Origin: Cricetomys ansorgei
Lineage: Eukaryota; Chordata; Mammalia; Rodentia; Nesomyidae
DNA: 64,000 nt
Direction: 5' to 3'
NCBI GenBank assembly: GCA_026225945.1
Contig: JAMJFZ010000770.1
Coordinates: 5,061,501 to 5,125,500 of the forward strand
The notes under the pieces are model-generated. The model had not been told where the DNA came from, did no database searches, and saw only the letters and a list, made by a program, of their open reading frames with translations. Every line of letters starts with the position of its first letter. Within the stretch, counting starts at the first letter, position 1. The position numbers and the translations under genes are program-made. Shown here piece after piece: positions 50,648 to 61,556 of the stretch.

Positions 50648-50770
50648 TTTGTTTTGTTTTGCTCTTGAAACTCTTCCTACAGTCTAGACTGGCCTCAAAA
50701 CCGTGATCCTCCTCCCTCAGCCTTTCAGTTGCTGAGACTGCAGGCACATTCCCTCCCGTGCCCAGCTAAC
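50648..50770 (-). mobile_element. B1/proto-B1 SINE, antisense
   Basis: ctagactggcctcaaaaccg, tgatcctcctccctcagcct and agttgctgagactgcaggca are the reverse complement of a B1/7SL-derived SINE. Confidence 0.75.
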
Positions 50771-52811
50771 ATCTTTTTAATATATTAGGAAATATTATCT
50801 TTACAGTTTTACACAATCATTTAACAATCGCGGGCTATACAAAGACACATGGCAGGCCATAGTCTGTTGATACTGAACGTGAGCAAGACAAGAAGAAGGC
50901 AGCTGTTGGTGCCAGGAACTGAGCAGCCTTCCTCTGTGCTCCAATGACCCGCCAATCACAAGCGCCACATGCGAGGGCTACATACAAGAATCCAATCTAC
51001 CTTTGGACTGAAAGCACTTGAGGAACAAGATGCAAAGAGGGGAGAAAGGAAGATCAGGGTTTTAGGGTTGAGCTGCTTGGGTTCACCCAGGGGTATTCTT
51101 GCTTTTCTCATTTCTGTCGTGTGTTTCCTCTTTCAACTCCACTGTTCGTGTCTGGGTCTTACTGTTGGGAAGCTCATACTTAGCGATCTTCACCCGAGGC
51201 TCCTTTGTACTTGAGTCAATAGAAACAGTCTGTTCCAAGAAAAGAAGAAATAAAAAGCCCAAAGGCAACCAGATCTCCGAAACGAATCTTCTACTGAATG
51301 CTGAACAGGGCAGAGTAATGAGCAAATAATTCTAAAAGGGTCAGAGTTCAGGGAAGATATATGAGCTGAGATTCTAGATGCAAGTCTCTCTGAGGAGCAC
51401 TGCTCTCACTACCGGGTTGCAAACCAAACATGGGCTTCTTGTTTGAGAGATCAGGATGGGACATGTGGGTACCAGGGGTGTATACCATCTATCCACTTTG
51501 ATTCTAGAGGCGCCTTTATTACTATTTACTAAAGAAATTACAGGGCAGGTCACATGGATTCTGTTAACATATTCATATAGCTCCACGTAGGAGCTGAATT
51601 CCTTCTTTACTCTATGTTGACGGACTCAAACTTACACAATTCAGGTTTCCTAGGCAGTGAATAGAGCCAGAAATATACCCTGTGATTAACTTCTGCATAA
51701 CCTATTGTTCCTTAAAGTCTCCCTTCCCATTCTTCTGTTAGCACCACAAAAGCCGGAAATGGAAAAGCACCAACAAACCCTCCCTTCTCTGCCCTCCCAA
51801 CTTCTGTGGGGTGGGTGTTCCCTGTGTGCTGTTAGTGCAGGGCAGCCTCCCGTTTTCATTTTATATAATGACAGATTCTTTTAATAACCTGCACCCTCTG
51901 AGTTTTCCAAATAAATCTGTTTTCTATTTTTTCAGCTACAGGTTGTGGTATTACGCAGCTGGATAATGTGCAGGAAGATGTGGCTGTTCGATTTTAGAGA
52001 GTTTTGTATGCTCAAAACAGTGTGTTTGTGGGGTAACATTCTTCATCTCTTCATTATTTGTATACTAATATTTTGCCATGATATTTCATGACTGCTTTCT
52101 CAGATTGGTTTCAGTAGGAGTATCATGAGGAGTTCTTGTGGATATATCCTTTGATTGTAAGACCAGAAATTCTCATTCTAAATATATAACTTTTCTAAGT
52201 CCCCTGAGCTCTGATATTGAGCTGTCTGCTGCCCTTCTTGCCATGTGTAACTTAGCCATGCTTATGGCTCAGTTTCATTGATGGGCTCAGGGCAACCCCT
52301 AGCTATAGGCTTCATCCTGGACAGCTATGGTACCCAGTCCACACTATGTTGTTGCTTTTCTGTCATTTCTGAAGGAAACACCCACACCCTGTTTCCAGGC
52401 CTCTATATGACAGGCTGCCAGGGGTGAAGCATCCTTCTGTCATTTAGGATTCACTTTCTTCTTGCGTCCACATTATAAGGCCATCAGTGTTAATTGATCC
52501 AGACTTCTTGTTGGAGAACAGGCAGCCATGTTTCAGGGAGTTCAGTCAGCCAAGGAGTTTTTGTCCACAGTGACTCCCACTGCAGAATGGCAATGTACTG
52601 GAGTTTCTGGGTTTGTCTTGGAGAAGAAGCTAGGAAGCATACTGTTGTTAAATTCTATCCCTGTAACTGTGCCTTCACTGTTTGCCCTCAGTGGTAGTCA
52701 CAAGGCAGGCATACACTGAACATGACCGCTCTAGGAAGGACCTGTGTTTCAGAGATGGCACAGATGGTAGAAAGACACATGACACATCCCATTCTCTCTC
52801 TCTCTTTACTT

Positions 52812-52903
52812 GTTATTTTTATTGAGGGGGGATGATGGGGATAGAACCCAGGATATGACACATGCTAAGCAAGCATGCTACCTTTGAGCTACACCCTGAA
52901 CCC
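52812..52903 (-). mobile_element. ID-type SINE, antisense
   Basis: The reverse complement reads gggttcagggtgtagctcaa, then aggtagcatgcttgcttagc and cctgggttctatccccatca, with an AATAAAAATAA tail. Confidence 0.7.
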
Positions 52904-53433
52904 TCCACACTCCTCTTTCTGAGGAGTGTCCAATGCCAGGCATTTAGATTTCGACCAAGTTAAGTAACGTTATCAAAACCAAGATGGCTGACCAAGCTGA
53001 CAGTCTGAGATGAGAAGCAATAGTTTAACAGCAAGGGATAAAGACTTACGATGTGAGGAGTATTGAGCAGGACTCTCTCCAGCTCTTCTCAGGAGATAAT
53101 AGCCGGATCCTGCCGTGAAACTGGTTTTGGTGTGTGTTTGTGTATCTATGTGTGTTGTGGGGAAGATGATAAACTCTGTATTCTTTTGGAAATTTCTACA
53201 AAAAGGAGATTTGTCTTCTCAATTTTCAGACGTCACCTCTCCAGAATGTATTTCAGGAAGTCAAAGGGAAAGACAAAGAAAAGACCCTGCTGTTCAGCCA
53301 TGAACGAGAAACCTCCATTATAAACATCCAAAATGATGATTGTATTTAGTGTTAAAACCAGTTGGGAACTTTGGTAATGAATAATTTCATGAAGGATTAA
53401 TTTCAATTTTCTTCTCTCCTTATTGTTCGGCAG

Positions 53434-53520
53434 TCAAGGTTGGAGCTAGAGCACGCTATCACAAAGACCCATTTGTGCACAAGAATGCAACTCCCAGCTC
53501 TCGACATGTGCCTGAGCCAG
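53434..53520 (+). CDS. Kcnma1: Kcnma1 alternative 87-nt cassette (29 residues, splice site C2)
   Basis: The acceptor is TATTGTTCGGCAG and the donor is CCAG|GTGAAG. The frame TC + 28 codons + G is open and has the same phase 1-1 as STREX. Joined to C at 17105 and TT at 57840 it encodes L-KVGARARYHKDPF, then VHKNATPSSRHVPEP-V, ahead of EDEQPP. A 29-residue insert with the pattern KVxARxRYxKDPF...TPxSRxVxEPV is, as I recall, a known alternative at this C2 site in other vertebrate Slo1 channels. The version here differs from the one I remember at about ten positions. The insert is strongly basic, rich in Arg, Lys and His, with no cysteine. After STREX the junction gives TTC Phe, so double inclusion is also in frame. 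TGCATG at 53795-53800 could promote inclusion. Skipping is probably the default in most tissues (inference). Confidence 0.85.
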
Positions 53521-53794
53521 GTGAAGGAGTGCAGGGCTTTGTTGCAATGTTTAATAATCGCCCGGTACCCCTCAGAGTTTCACTGTAACATGCTAAACTC
53601 AGTTGAAGAAGAGAAAGGACTACCGTGATTTTCAGCATGCATTTAGCTTGTGTTTGGGCCACAAAATTCGAAACAGAAAAGCAATAAAAGACAATGGATA
53701 GTCATTAAAACAACCCCACTCTCCAACCTGCAGCTTGCAGCCTGACTTCAGTAGGAAGCGACTTCAGCTCGGTGCCTTTGTGTTCAAGTCACTC

Positions 53795-53800
53795 TGCATG
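53795..53800 (+). promoter_or_regulatory. TGCATG downstream of the 29-residue cassette
   Basis: The RBFOX-type hexamer lies 275 bases after the cassette donor on the sense strand, a position from which RBFOX proteins usually enhance inclusion. A GCATGCAT lies nearer, at 53635-53642. Confidence 0.4.
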
Positions 53801-56295
53801 GCATTTATTCTGAGTGACTCCAGTGTGAATATGACATTACTAATGATCTGCTAAGTGTGTGCAGATGTGGGTTATTCCAGATGTGGTGATTAATAACGTA
53901 ATGGAGATAGCTGTTTGACTCATGTTTATGAGTTGTTACCTTTTATTACTTTTCTGAGTTTATTCGCTTTGAGCTATTTTTTAACTCCAGCCAACAAACT
54001 TACCTTTAAATCTCAGAGATTCACTCCCCTCCCCCCCACACACATACACACACACTCCCCAAGTTCTTGGGGAAAACAGGAAAGAGGGGAAATGCCCCAG
54101 GCTGGAGGGTACTGCTGTATCATGCCATGCTAGTATCAGGCTACATCGACAACCTGAAAGTTCTAGTCATTGTCCACTTCACTTCAAGAACCCTTAGGAG
54201 AGGCATTGGTGGACCTTGACATAATACTTACAGCCTGCAGAGAAAGACAAAGGCAGAAATTTCTTTAAAGAAAAAAAAAATCTAGTAAAATATGTGATCA
54301 TTTTGAAGTGAGTCAGGATCCTGGCCAGTGTTTCTGGAAGATGTTGCTTTGCTCTTGCTTAAAAACAGAATGCTGATGAAAAGTGGAATGAACTGTTGTT
54401 ACAGATGTTCAGCTCTGAATTAAGGCTGTTGGAATTACTGCCACATCTTAAATCAATTCCCAGAGCATTGTCTGGAGGTTATGTCACTGAAATAATGAAT
54501 CCTCTTTAGTCAAGAAAATGCAAACATGTTAAAACATCATTGTAAGTTTAAATTGAACTCCAGGACAAACCAGGGGATCTGAAGCCTCATTAGACCTGCC
54601 TGACATTTTTCTAACACAGACTCTTCTCCCCAAACTGTAAAACTGTGAGATTCAGGGCCTATTAGACAAGAGACCTCTGGGAAGTTACAACAGAACATTA
54701 AGTGTTATACTTAGGGATGTGCAAAAACAAACCCTTGAATTTTATGAGGACTTGGAGACTGGAGAGAGTTTGGCTCCTATAAAAATTCCACATTAGATTC
54801 CCAAACTTGTTTGTATTTGAAAGAAGCTGGTAACTCAGGTTTCTTTAAAAGAGCATATTTTCATGAAGCTCAGTCCAGGGGCAAGGGAAAAGGCTAGAAT
54901 GACAGCGTATTGCAATTAGCCAGAGAGCAGGTTAAATACAAGCCTGTGGGTATGCCTGCTCCTGTAATGGCTCATTACTTCAACATGTTTGTCTTTCATG
55001 AAAATGGGTAAATTTAAGTCTCCCTTTTAATTCCATTTTTATTTCTCTCATGTAGTCAGAGAAGCCATGAAACAGGAATTATGTCTTAGAGCTCAGCTAA
55101 GAGTTTTTCTAGATAAGCTTTCCTTAAATACACAGAAATTGGCAGAACCCATAGAAAGGATAATAATTAAATGTGTTTTATATCCCGCTTAGTAAAGAGA
55201 ACTTATCCATGCTCTCCTTTAGAGACCTAAGCCGTTTGTAATGTTCTACATTGCACAGCATTCGTATATTTAAGATGAGGACATTTCCCATCCCAGCTCT
55301 TCAGGGAACAGATTTCCAGGCTCTGAGTAAAGCTTTGAACATGGTTCCATTGAAGTGAACAAATCCCAGCTCAAATGCACTATGATTATGATGGACGATC
55401 TCTCAGAGTTGCAATGAAAATAGTTTCCTTGCATCAAAGCAGGCGTAACACTCCTCCACAATGAGGTGTCTCCCCAGAGCTGGCTAAGGCATGTTAACTT
55501 GCAGATCTCCCATCTGAAGGCGTGCCAGCAAACAACAGTGACCAGGTACCAGGAAAATGGCTGCTTAATCAAAGAGGATGCTTTACTGGAGGCCCAGAGC
55601 TAATGCGGAAAGAAAAGTTAAGCAAAATATCCAGCAGAAAGTAACTAATAGAAATTCTTTCCACAATTGGCCACATCCTTGGCAACATGGAATTGTCTTG
55701 AATCAAGCTAGCCATTGTTGACTAGACTAGATGGAAGACTTTTTTGGGTGTCACACTATAAGCTTATGAAAGGAGAAGAGCAATTTGTACCCCCCAATAA
55801 ACATGCTCACGTACTCACACATAAAAACTCATATATGTAGCATGCTAGCAACCGTCCTGGTATAACAGTGCCCTATATTAAAAAGTTGGCCTTTTATTAT
55901 GCAAAGAATCAATGAAAGACTTTCTCCTTCAGCCTAAGCTTGGAAAATGTAAAAGTGTCCTTATGCATGTGTGTGAGTACGTACACACACTCACACTTCA
56001 TCCTGCCTCCGATTGCTTTGAATGTTTCCCCCCTGTCCTCTGAAAGGAAGATGAATTCAGGTCAAATTCAGAGTGCCTGTTTGCTGGCTGAGAGATGCAT
56101 ATCAACTCTAAGTGATTTTTTTTCAATACCATTTATGTGGCTTGTATTTATTTCCTTTAATCTTTTAAGTGCTCTTTAGTCTCTGTGTGACTTGCTGTGG
56201 ATACTCATTTCTGATAAGATGCGATATCCTCCCAGCCTCATAGTCCCAGCCTAGAGCACTAAGTGACTGATAGGGTCTCAGCCCAGTGGAGCCTA

Positions 56296-56343
56296 GGGTG
56301 GAGGTGGGGGTGGGAGTGGAAGAGGGAGCAGGTGGGAGAGGGG
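56296..56343 (+). other. G-rich tract, possible RNA G-quadruplex
   Basis: Six runs of three or more G on the sense strand within 48 bases: 56296-56298, 56306-56310, 56312-56314, 56324-56326, 56334-56336 and 56340-56343. Loops are short to moderate. Confidence 0.5.
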
Positions 56344-57814
56344 ATGGTTTGTGAGCCTTTGCAGGTGCTTTCTGGCCTTGATTCCATCTGATGTTCCTCT
56401 CACCTAGTCACACCATTTTTCCCTTGCCTTGGGGTCCGTCAGAATGAGATAATTCCAAACTGACAGTAGAACGGGGCTCCTAAGAAGTATGCCATTCTAA
56501 GCACATTTGAATAATGGTTGGGTTGTTTGAATCACTTCGGTCCTGTGTGTCCTAACCGCCTATGTTTATTTAGGGTTTTCAGGGAAGTGCTATAGGTTGC
56601 ATGCTCTGTGGTGGATCTTCTGGACAATAGCAAGTGGCTGAGCTAGCCTCTTCCCCCATCTAAGGCTCATACATATTAACATACACCGAGCTTCTTTTAT
56701 GTTGTCACTGCTAATATTTCTCTTCTTAGCTTTAAGGTAACCTCCATGCATTCTGAGTTTCACGGCTGTTTCCTCCTAGTCTGTATGACAATCAGCTCTT
56801 AGGAATCCGAGGATCTTATTTTTCCCTTCTGGACATTACAGCTTTAACCTGGACTGTGTGAGGGTGGGGAGAGGGGGGACTAGAATTTTGTTGCACATGC
56901 CCTTCGGTGACAGTCTGGGCAAGTACCTGCTAATTATCTAGCAACTCTCTTAAAAAAAAAAACAAGCATGGTGCAGGCTAACCCATCTCCAGTGCTTATT
57001 AGTTGGCATCTGTGGGCAAAAGCAGCAGAGTGCAGTGTGCTGTGTTGTCTGTGAGTGGAGCTTCACATTGCTTAGTGATCTGTGTTGTTTAGGCATTTGG
57101 AAAGCAGTCTGTGTTTTCCAGCCCCTCTCCGCTGCCCTCCATCCCTGCCACCACATCATTAAGATATCATTCAATGACTACCTCCCTTCATCCCAATGCT
57201 CTTCTCCAGCCCCTGGTGGCAGCCACAGGGGAGAGAGCTGAGCTGGGCTGGGGGCTCTCGAGCCCACATGCCCCAGTGTTCCCAGCCCTGTGAAACGTGT
57301 GAGTGAAACATGGGCAGCCAGGACCTGGAGTCTCTGCTTCTCTTCAAGGCTCTTGCTGTGGATGCAAGGATTGGGAACCAGTAAGTTGGTTCATTTGGAG
57401 AAACAGCAGGCTAGCAGTTAGTCTGCTACCTCAAATACAACTCCATTTCTGATATTGGTTACAAGAAAATTCATTTGATTATTCGACCAAGCAAAGTATT
57501 GACTCTTAACCAAAATTAACTCTTAAGAATAATGACATGTATTTTTATATGTAGATGAATCACTAGTTCTCATTTTTCCTATGCCAGGGCGTCTATAGGT
57601 TGTTCTAGTCTGTTTACAGTGCATGCTCGAGGGTTGGTGCATAAAGCAATATTGCTTCAACCTCCTCTCAGCTGGCCTCTCTGAGTAACATGTCTGGTCT
57701 TTGTCACTGGGCTTCTAAACACAACCCTGACTCTCTAGTGAGTGACTGAGCCTTGAATGTGTGTCCTTTGATATCTTGCCTGTGTTTCACAGTCTGCCCT
57801 CAAACTGTTCATAA

Positions 57815-57934
<120 letters not shown>

Positions 57935-58556
57935 TAAGCAGATGCCCCTGAACCCCAGCATGGTCACCTCCCCAGCTCTTCCCTGGCCTCCCCACCTGCC
58001 CAAGTCCAGGCCCAGACCCCCTTCTCTAGTCAGCTCCGTGGGGGAGGGGAGCAAGACCGTTAGATGGCTTCTTAAAGGCTGGAGTATTTATTCTGTCAGC
58101 TTGTCAGCAGTTAATGATAGAGCTGAAAAAATTCTGTCACGAAAAACAGTTTGAAAAGCTGTTTGAAAAATACATAGGCTTTAAAGTCTTAGCTGTCACC
58201 ATGTCCTGTCTGTGTGTAGTTACTAAACAGCAGTGGCACTAATGACGCTGGGAGCCAATCAGAGGGACTCTGTGGTTAGTTTGCCTGCGGCAAGACTCTT
58301 TCTGCTGAGGTCCCTCTGAGGACTAGTTTCTGTACTTAAGGCCATATGTGAGATGTATCATCACAATCAAAAATGAACCTGAAGATTACCTTCCTTTTAT
58401 CCTGTCGATGGAAATCAAATTTCTGTTAATTGATTTTGACTGAGGCAAAAAAAGGAAGTTTAATAATCCGTGGGCTTGCCAAAGCAAAGTTCAAAAGTAA
58501 TCCAGTTCTGCTCAGGTTAAAAGCAGTATTAATTATGGAAGAGGGTGCACTTGCTA

Positions 58557-58751
58557 CCTTCCTTCCTTCCTTCCTTCCTTCCTTCCTTCCTTCCTTCCTT
58601 CCTTCCTTCCTTCCTCCTTCCTTCCTTCCTCCTTCCTTCCTCCTTTCTTCCTCCTTCCTTCCTTCCTTCCTTCCCTCCCTCCCTCCCTCCTTCCTTCCTT
58701 CCTTCCTTCCTTCCTTCTTTCCTTCCTTCCTTCCTTCCCTCCCTCCCTCCT
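58557..58751. repeat. (TTCC)n microsatellite, about 195 bp
   Basis: A nearly pure CTTC/TTCC array with interruptions of CCTCC and CCCTCCC. It is polypyrimidine on the sense strand, so the transcript carries a long U/C tract. Confidence 0.97.
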
Positions 58752-58945
58752 CAGTCTATCTCCCCCGACCCCCATTTCTAAACTGTGATGTCATCTAAGA
58801 AGTAGCAAATGAAAGAGAATCTCAGGAAAACTCTACAAGTCCCTGTCTGGGCATGCCCACTCTTTGTTTCACGGACTGCCTCCCACTATCTGTCTTCTCA
58901 GACCTGCTAACTCTCCAACACTTTAATGAAAAGGAATGACTTCAG

Positions 58946-59190
58946 GGCTTGGAAAGATAGTTCAAAGGGTATTTGTCTTACAAACATAAAGACCTGAGTT
59001 TTATACTCACAATCCATGGGTGCAGGAGAGGAGCCAGGTACAGAGGCTCATAGGTGATCCTAAGACTGGGGAGAGGGGGATAGGTAGATTCTGGCTTGCT
59101 GGCCAGCTACCCTAGACTACTTGGTTAGTTCTAAGTCAATGAGAAACCCCATCTCAAAAGGAGGAAGGAAGTTGTCCTCTGGTCTCCACG
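58946..59190 (+). mobile_element. B4/RSINE1-type SINE
   Basis: It starts gggcttggaaagatagttca, contains aaagacctgagttttatact and gatcctaagactggggagag, and ends tgagaaaccccatctcaaaa. These are standard B4/RSINE1 landmarks. Confidence 0.75.
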
Positions 59191-59193
59191 TGA

Positions 59194-59219
59194 GTGTGTG
59201 TGTGTGTGTGTGTGTGTGT
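59194..59219. repeat. (TG)n microsatellite
   Basis: About thirteen TG units directly after the SINE tail, followed by AGAC-rich sequence (59224-59255). Confidence 0.9.
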
Positions 59220-61368
59220 ATAAGAGAGACAGAGACAGACAGACAGAGACACAGAGGAAGAGGAAGAGAGAGGCTGAGATTTCAGAACTGTACTGCTCAT
59301 CCTCCATGGTCCCTCTTCTGGAAATCCTTGCCTCCCTGACATGGCTTTCCAGTGTCATGGCTGTGGAACCCTCTTCTCCCAATGACTGAAATGCGTTATT
59401 GGTTATTCCCACTCCCCACTTCTCCAGGGCGTTCCTGACTGCTTTGTCCACCTTTCTGGGACACAGATGGGGACATGGGTTCCCAGTGGCAAGTCCACCT
59501 GGCCCTTCTCTTTCCCCTGTCACGTGTGCACCTCTCTACTCCTGTGAAAGTGTCCCATGCCTCCTCTGTGCAGCCTTTCTGGGCTCTACTGATTTACATG
59601 CGTGTTTACAGTTTATGAGCAGGAATAAAACTCACCAACTGCCAAGCTGCTGCATTTTATGATGGCAGTTGTCAGCCTCACGTTCAAGTCCGATTTGCTC
59701 ACCTTTAGGTGATCAGCTTATCTAATGCTGATAGTTTTCTCCGTTTAAAGGAGAGAAAAGCCCCAGTGCTTTCTTTTGCCTAAATTTAGAGAAGCAAATA
59801 AATAAATAAAGAGGAATCTGAAAAATGCGAAACCTTGGGAGCCACATTCCCTGTCCCTGCTTGCTATGTAAAGTATGACTCTTTGCTTTGATCTTGAGTA
59901 ATAATAATTCTGAGGAGTTACACTGTTTTCATAGGCTTCAAAGCTGTGTCAAAGTTTTGCTGCTTAAGGGTGCTTCTTTATTCTGCTGGCTCTTGGGTAC
60001 CAAGATGACAGGTCTCCTGTAAGAGGTGGAGGCTTTTTTAAGTCGTAGCCTTCAGCAAAACATCAAATTACCAAATCCAGGGTAACATACTTCTACACAA
60101 ATGCCTTTCCTGTAGATATATTATACCATATATATTAAATACTTTAGTGTTACGTGCTACATTTTATGTGCAATAGAAAGTGATGGTTTGAGGTAGCCTT
60201 GGGGGGACTTTTTTCCATAAGCAGAAAAAGCTAGTGTATACCGTATCAAGTATGATTTTTACAGGACTTTCTGCCCGAAGGCCTTTGTAAATAAGTAATG
60301 ATCAACAGATTGGCTGTGGGTTTTTGAAAAGCATGCCCATGTCAGTTTGCATGATGGGGGAGAATTTTCAAAGTGGATCTTGCTTTCATTGCCTGCCTGA
60401 GAGGGGCTGAGGGAGACAGCCATCCCAGGCCAGAGCTGTCTGCTTCGCAGTACATCAGAATAGCTAAATGGGGGTCAGGTGGTGAGCCAAAACTTGCCAA
60501 GCTACAGAACTGAGGCTTCTCGTGTTGCTGCCTATGGGCTGCTGATTCCTCTAAAGTGGCAGTCATCTGATGAGTTATCTGACTTGCCCACAGTGGTCTT
60601 CGTCACGGCTTAGCTTGGGATATGCCATCCCATGCAAATCAGGATGTCTGAGATACTCCTTGTTGTCCTCTTTGTTTTTCCTCCCAAGTGGTTGACATTC
60701 TCTGTCTAATGTCAGAGAAGCAGAGACAGGGCTTCTGCTGAGTCCTCTCCATTTTCCTCCACATCCAGCCTAGGGAAGAAGAAGGCCATAACCGTAGGGC
60801 CCCCTGGTTGGCCTTTGAATGTTCAGCACTGCGTATGAGCTCTTGGGTCCTGTTCTCTCCAGACCCCTTCTGCTGATTCATACCCAGCTCCTACTTGCTT
60901 TTTTATTTCCTCCTACCTCTTTGACCCTACATTTTCTACTCTTCAGAAGATGGGACTCCCGGTTCTTATTCCTTATGATAGCACCCCCTAAGCCCTAAAG
61001 GGCCTACTGACTTATTTGAGGTGGGCTCTTGAGCATGGCTCCATGCCCCACTTTTGAGCAGACTCAATAATTCTGAATGTAGGCAGGTTTTAGTGGCCTT
61101 CAGGTCGTGATAGGAACAGCTCCAGAGAAACTCAGAGCCCAGAATGGTCTAAGATGGTTTGATGGTTTGTAATTTACCACCCTGGCTTCTACAAATAAAA
61201 TGCCCTCCTGAGTGAGGGCTTCTTCCAAATCATCTGCCAGCACGAAGTGTGGGGACTGTCCACTAACGGTCCTGTCTCCCCATTTGTTCTGGTGTCAGGT
61301 TCACCCTGGAGTTTAGTTGCACTTCATTCTCTGTCTGATCAGAGCATGAGCAGCCTTGTTTGGTGTGT

Positions 61369-61371
<3 letters not shown>

Positions 61372-61430
<59 letters not shown>

Positions 61431-61556
61431 TGGTGTGTATGTGTATGTGTGTGTGTGGTGTGTATGTGTATGTGTGTGTGTGGTATGTATGTGTATGTGT
61501 ATGTGTGTGTGGTGTGTATGTGTATGTGTGTGTGTGTGTGTGGTGTGTATGTGTAT
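61372..61556. repeat. Compound (TG)n / (TGTATG)n array, about 185 bp
   Basis: A pure TG core of about 50 bases is followed by degenerate blocks of GTGTGTATGTGTATG with TGGTGTG spacers. The alternating purine-pyrimidine sequence could adopt Z-DNA. Confidence 0.95.

Larger units (their letters stand above)
27091..53433 (+). other. Kcnma1: Kcnma1 intron between STREX and the 29-residue cassette
   Basis: This is 26.3 kb without another recognised exon. It contains (CA)n (27557-27602), a B4-type SINE (30432-30655), a B1 (34332-34491), TTCC-rich DNA (36281-36345), a MIR-like piece split by CT-rich sequence (about 38290-38475), a minisatellite (40195-40359) and three ID-type SINEs. It also has two antisense B1-like SINEs (40530-40655 and 50648-50770), a hAT-like fossil (40905-41105), T-runs (42448-42462, 43012-43027, 44030-44051), (TTTA)n (45490-45541), an L2-like stretch (about 46255-46515, weak) and an RSINE1/B4 piece (47693-47880). 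Nothing identifiable was seen in 27610-30430, 30660-34320, 34510-36270, 38480-40190, 41110-45480, 47885-50640 or 50775-52805, apart from those runs. Confidence 0.7.

Noticed and set aside
58430..58798. Phe-Leu-Pro-Ser and Lys-Glu-Gly-Arg repeat frames
   Set aside because: These are translations of the (TTCC)n array in different frames, not genes.
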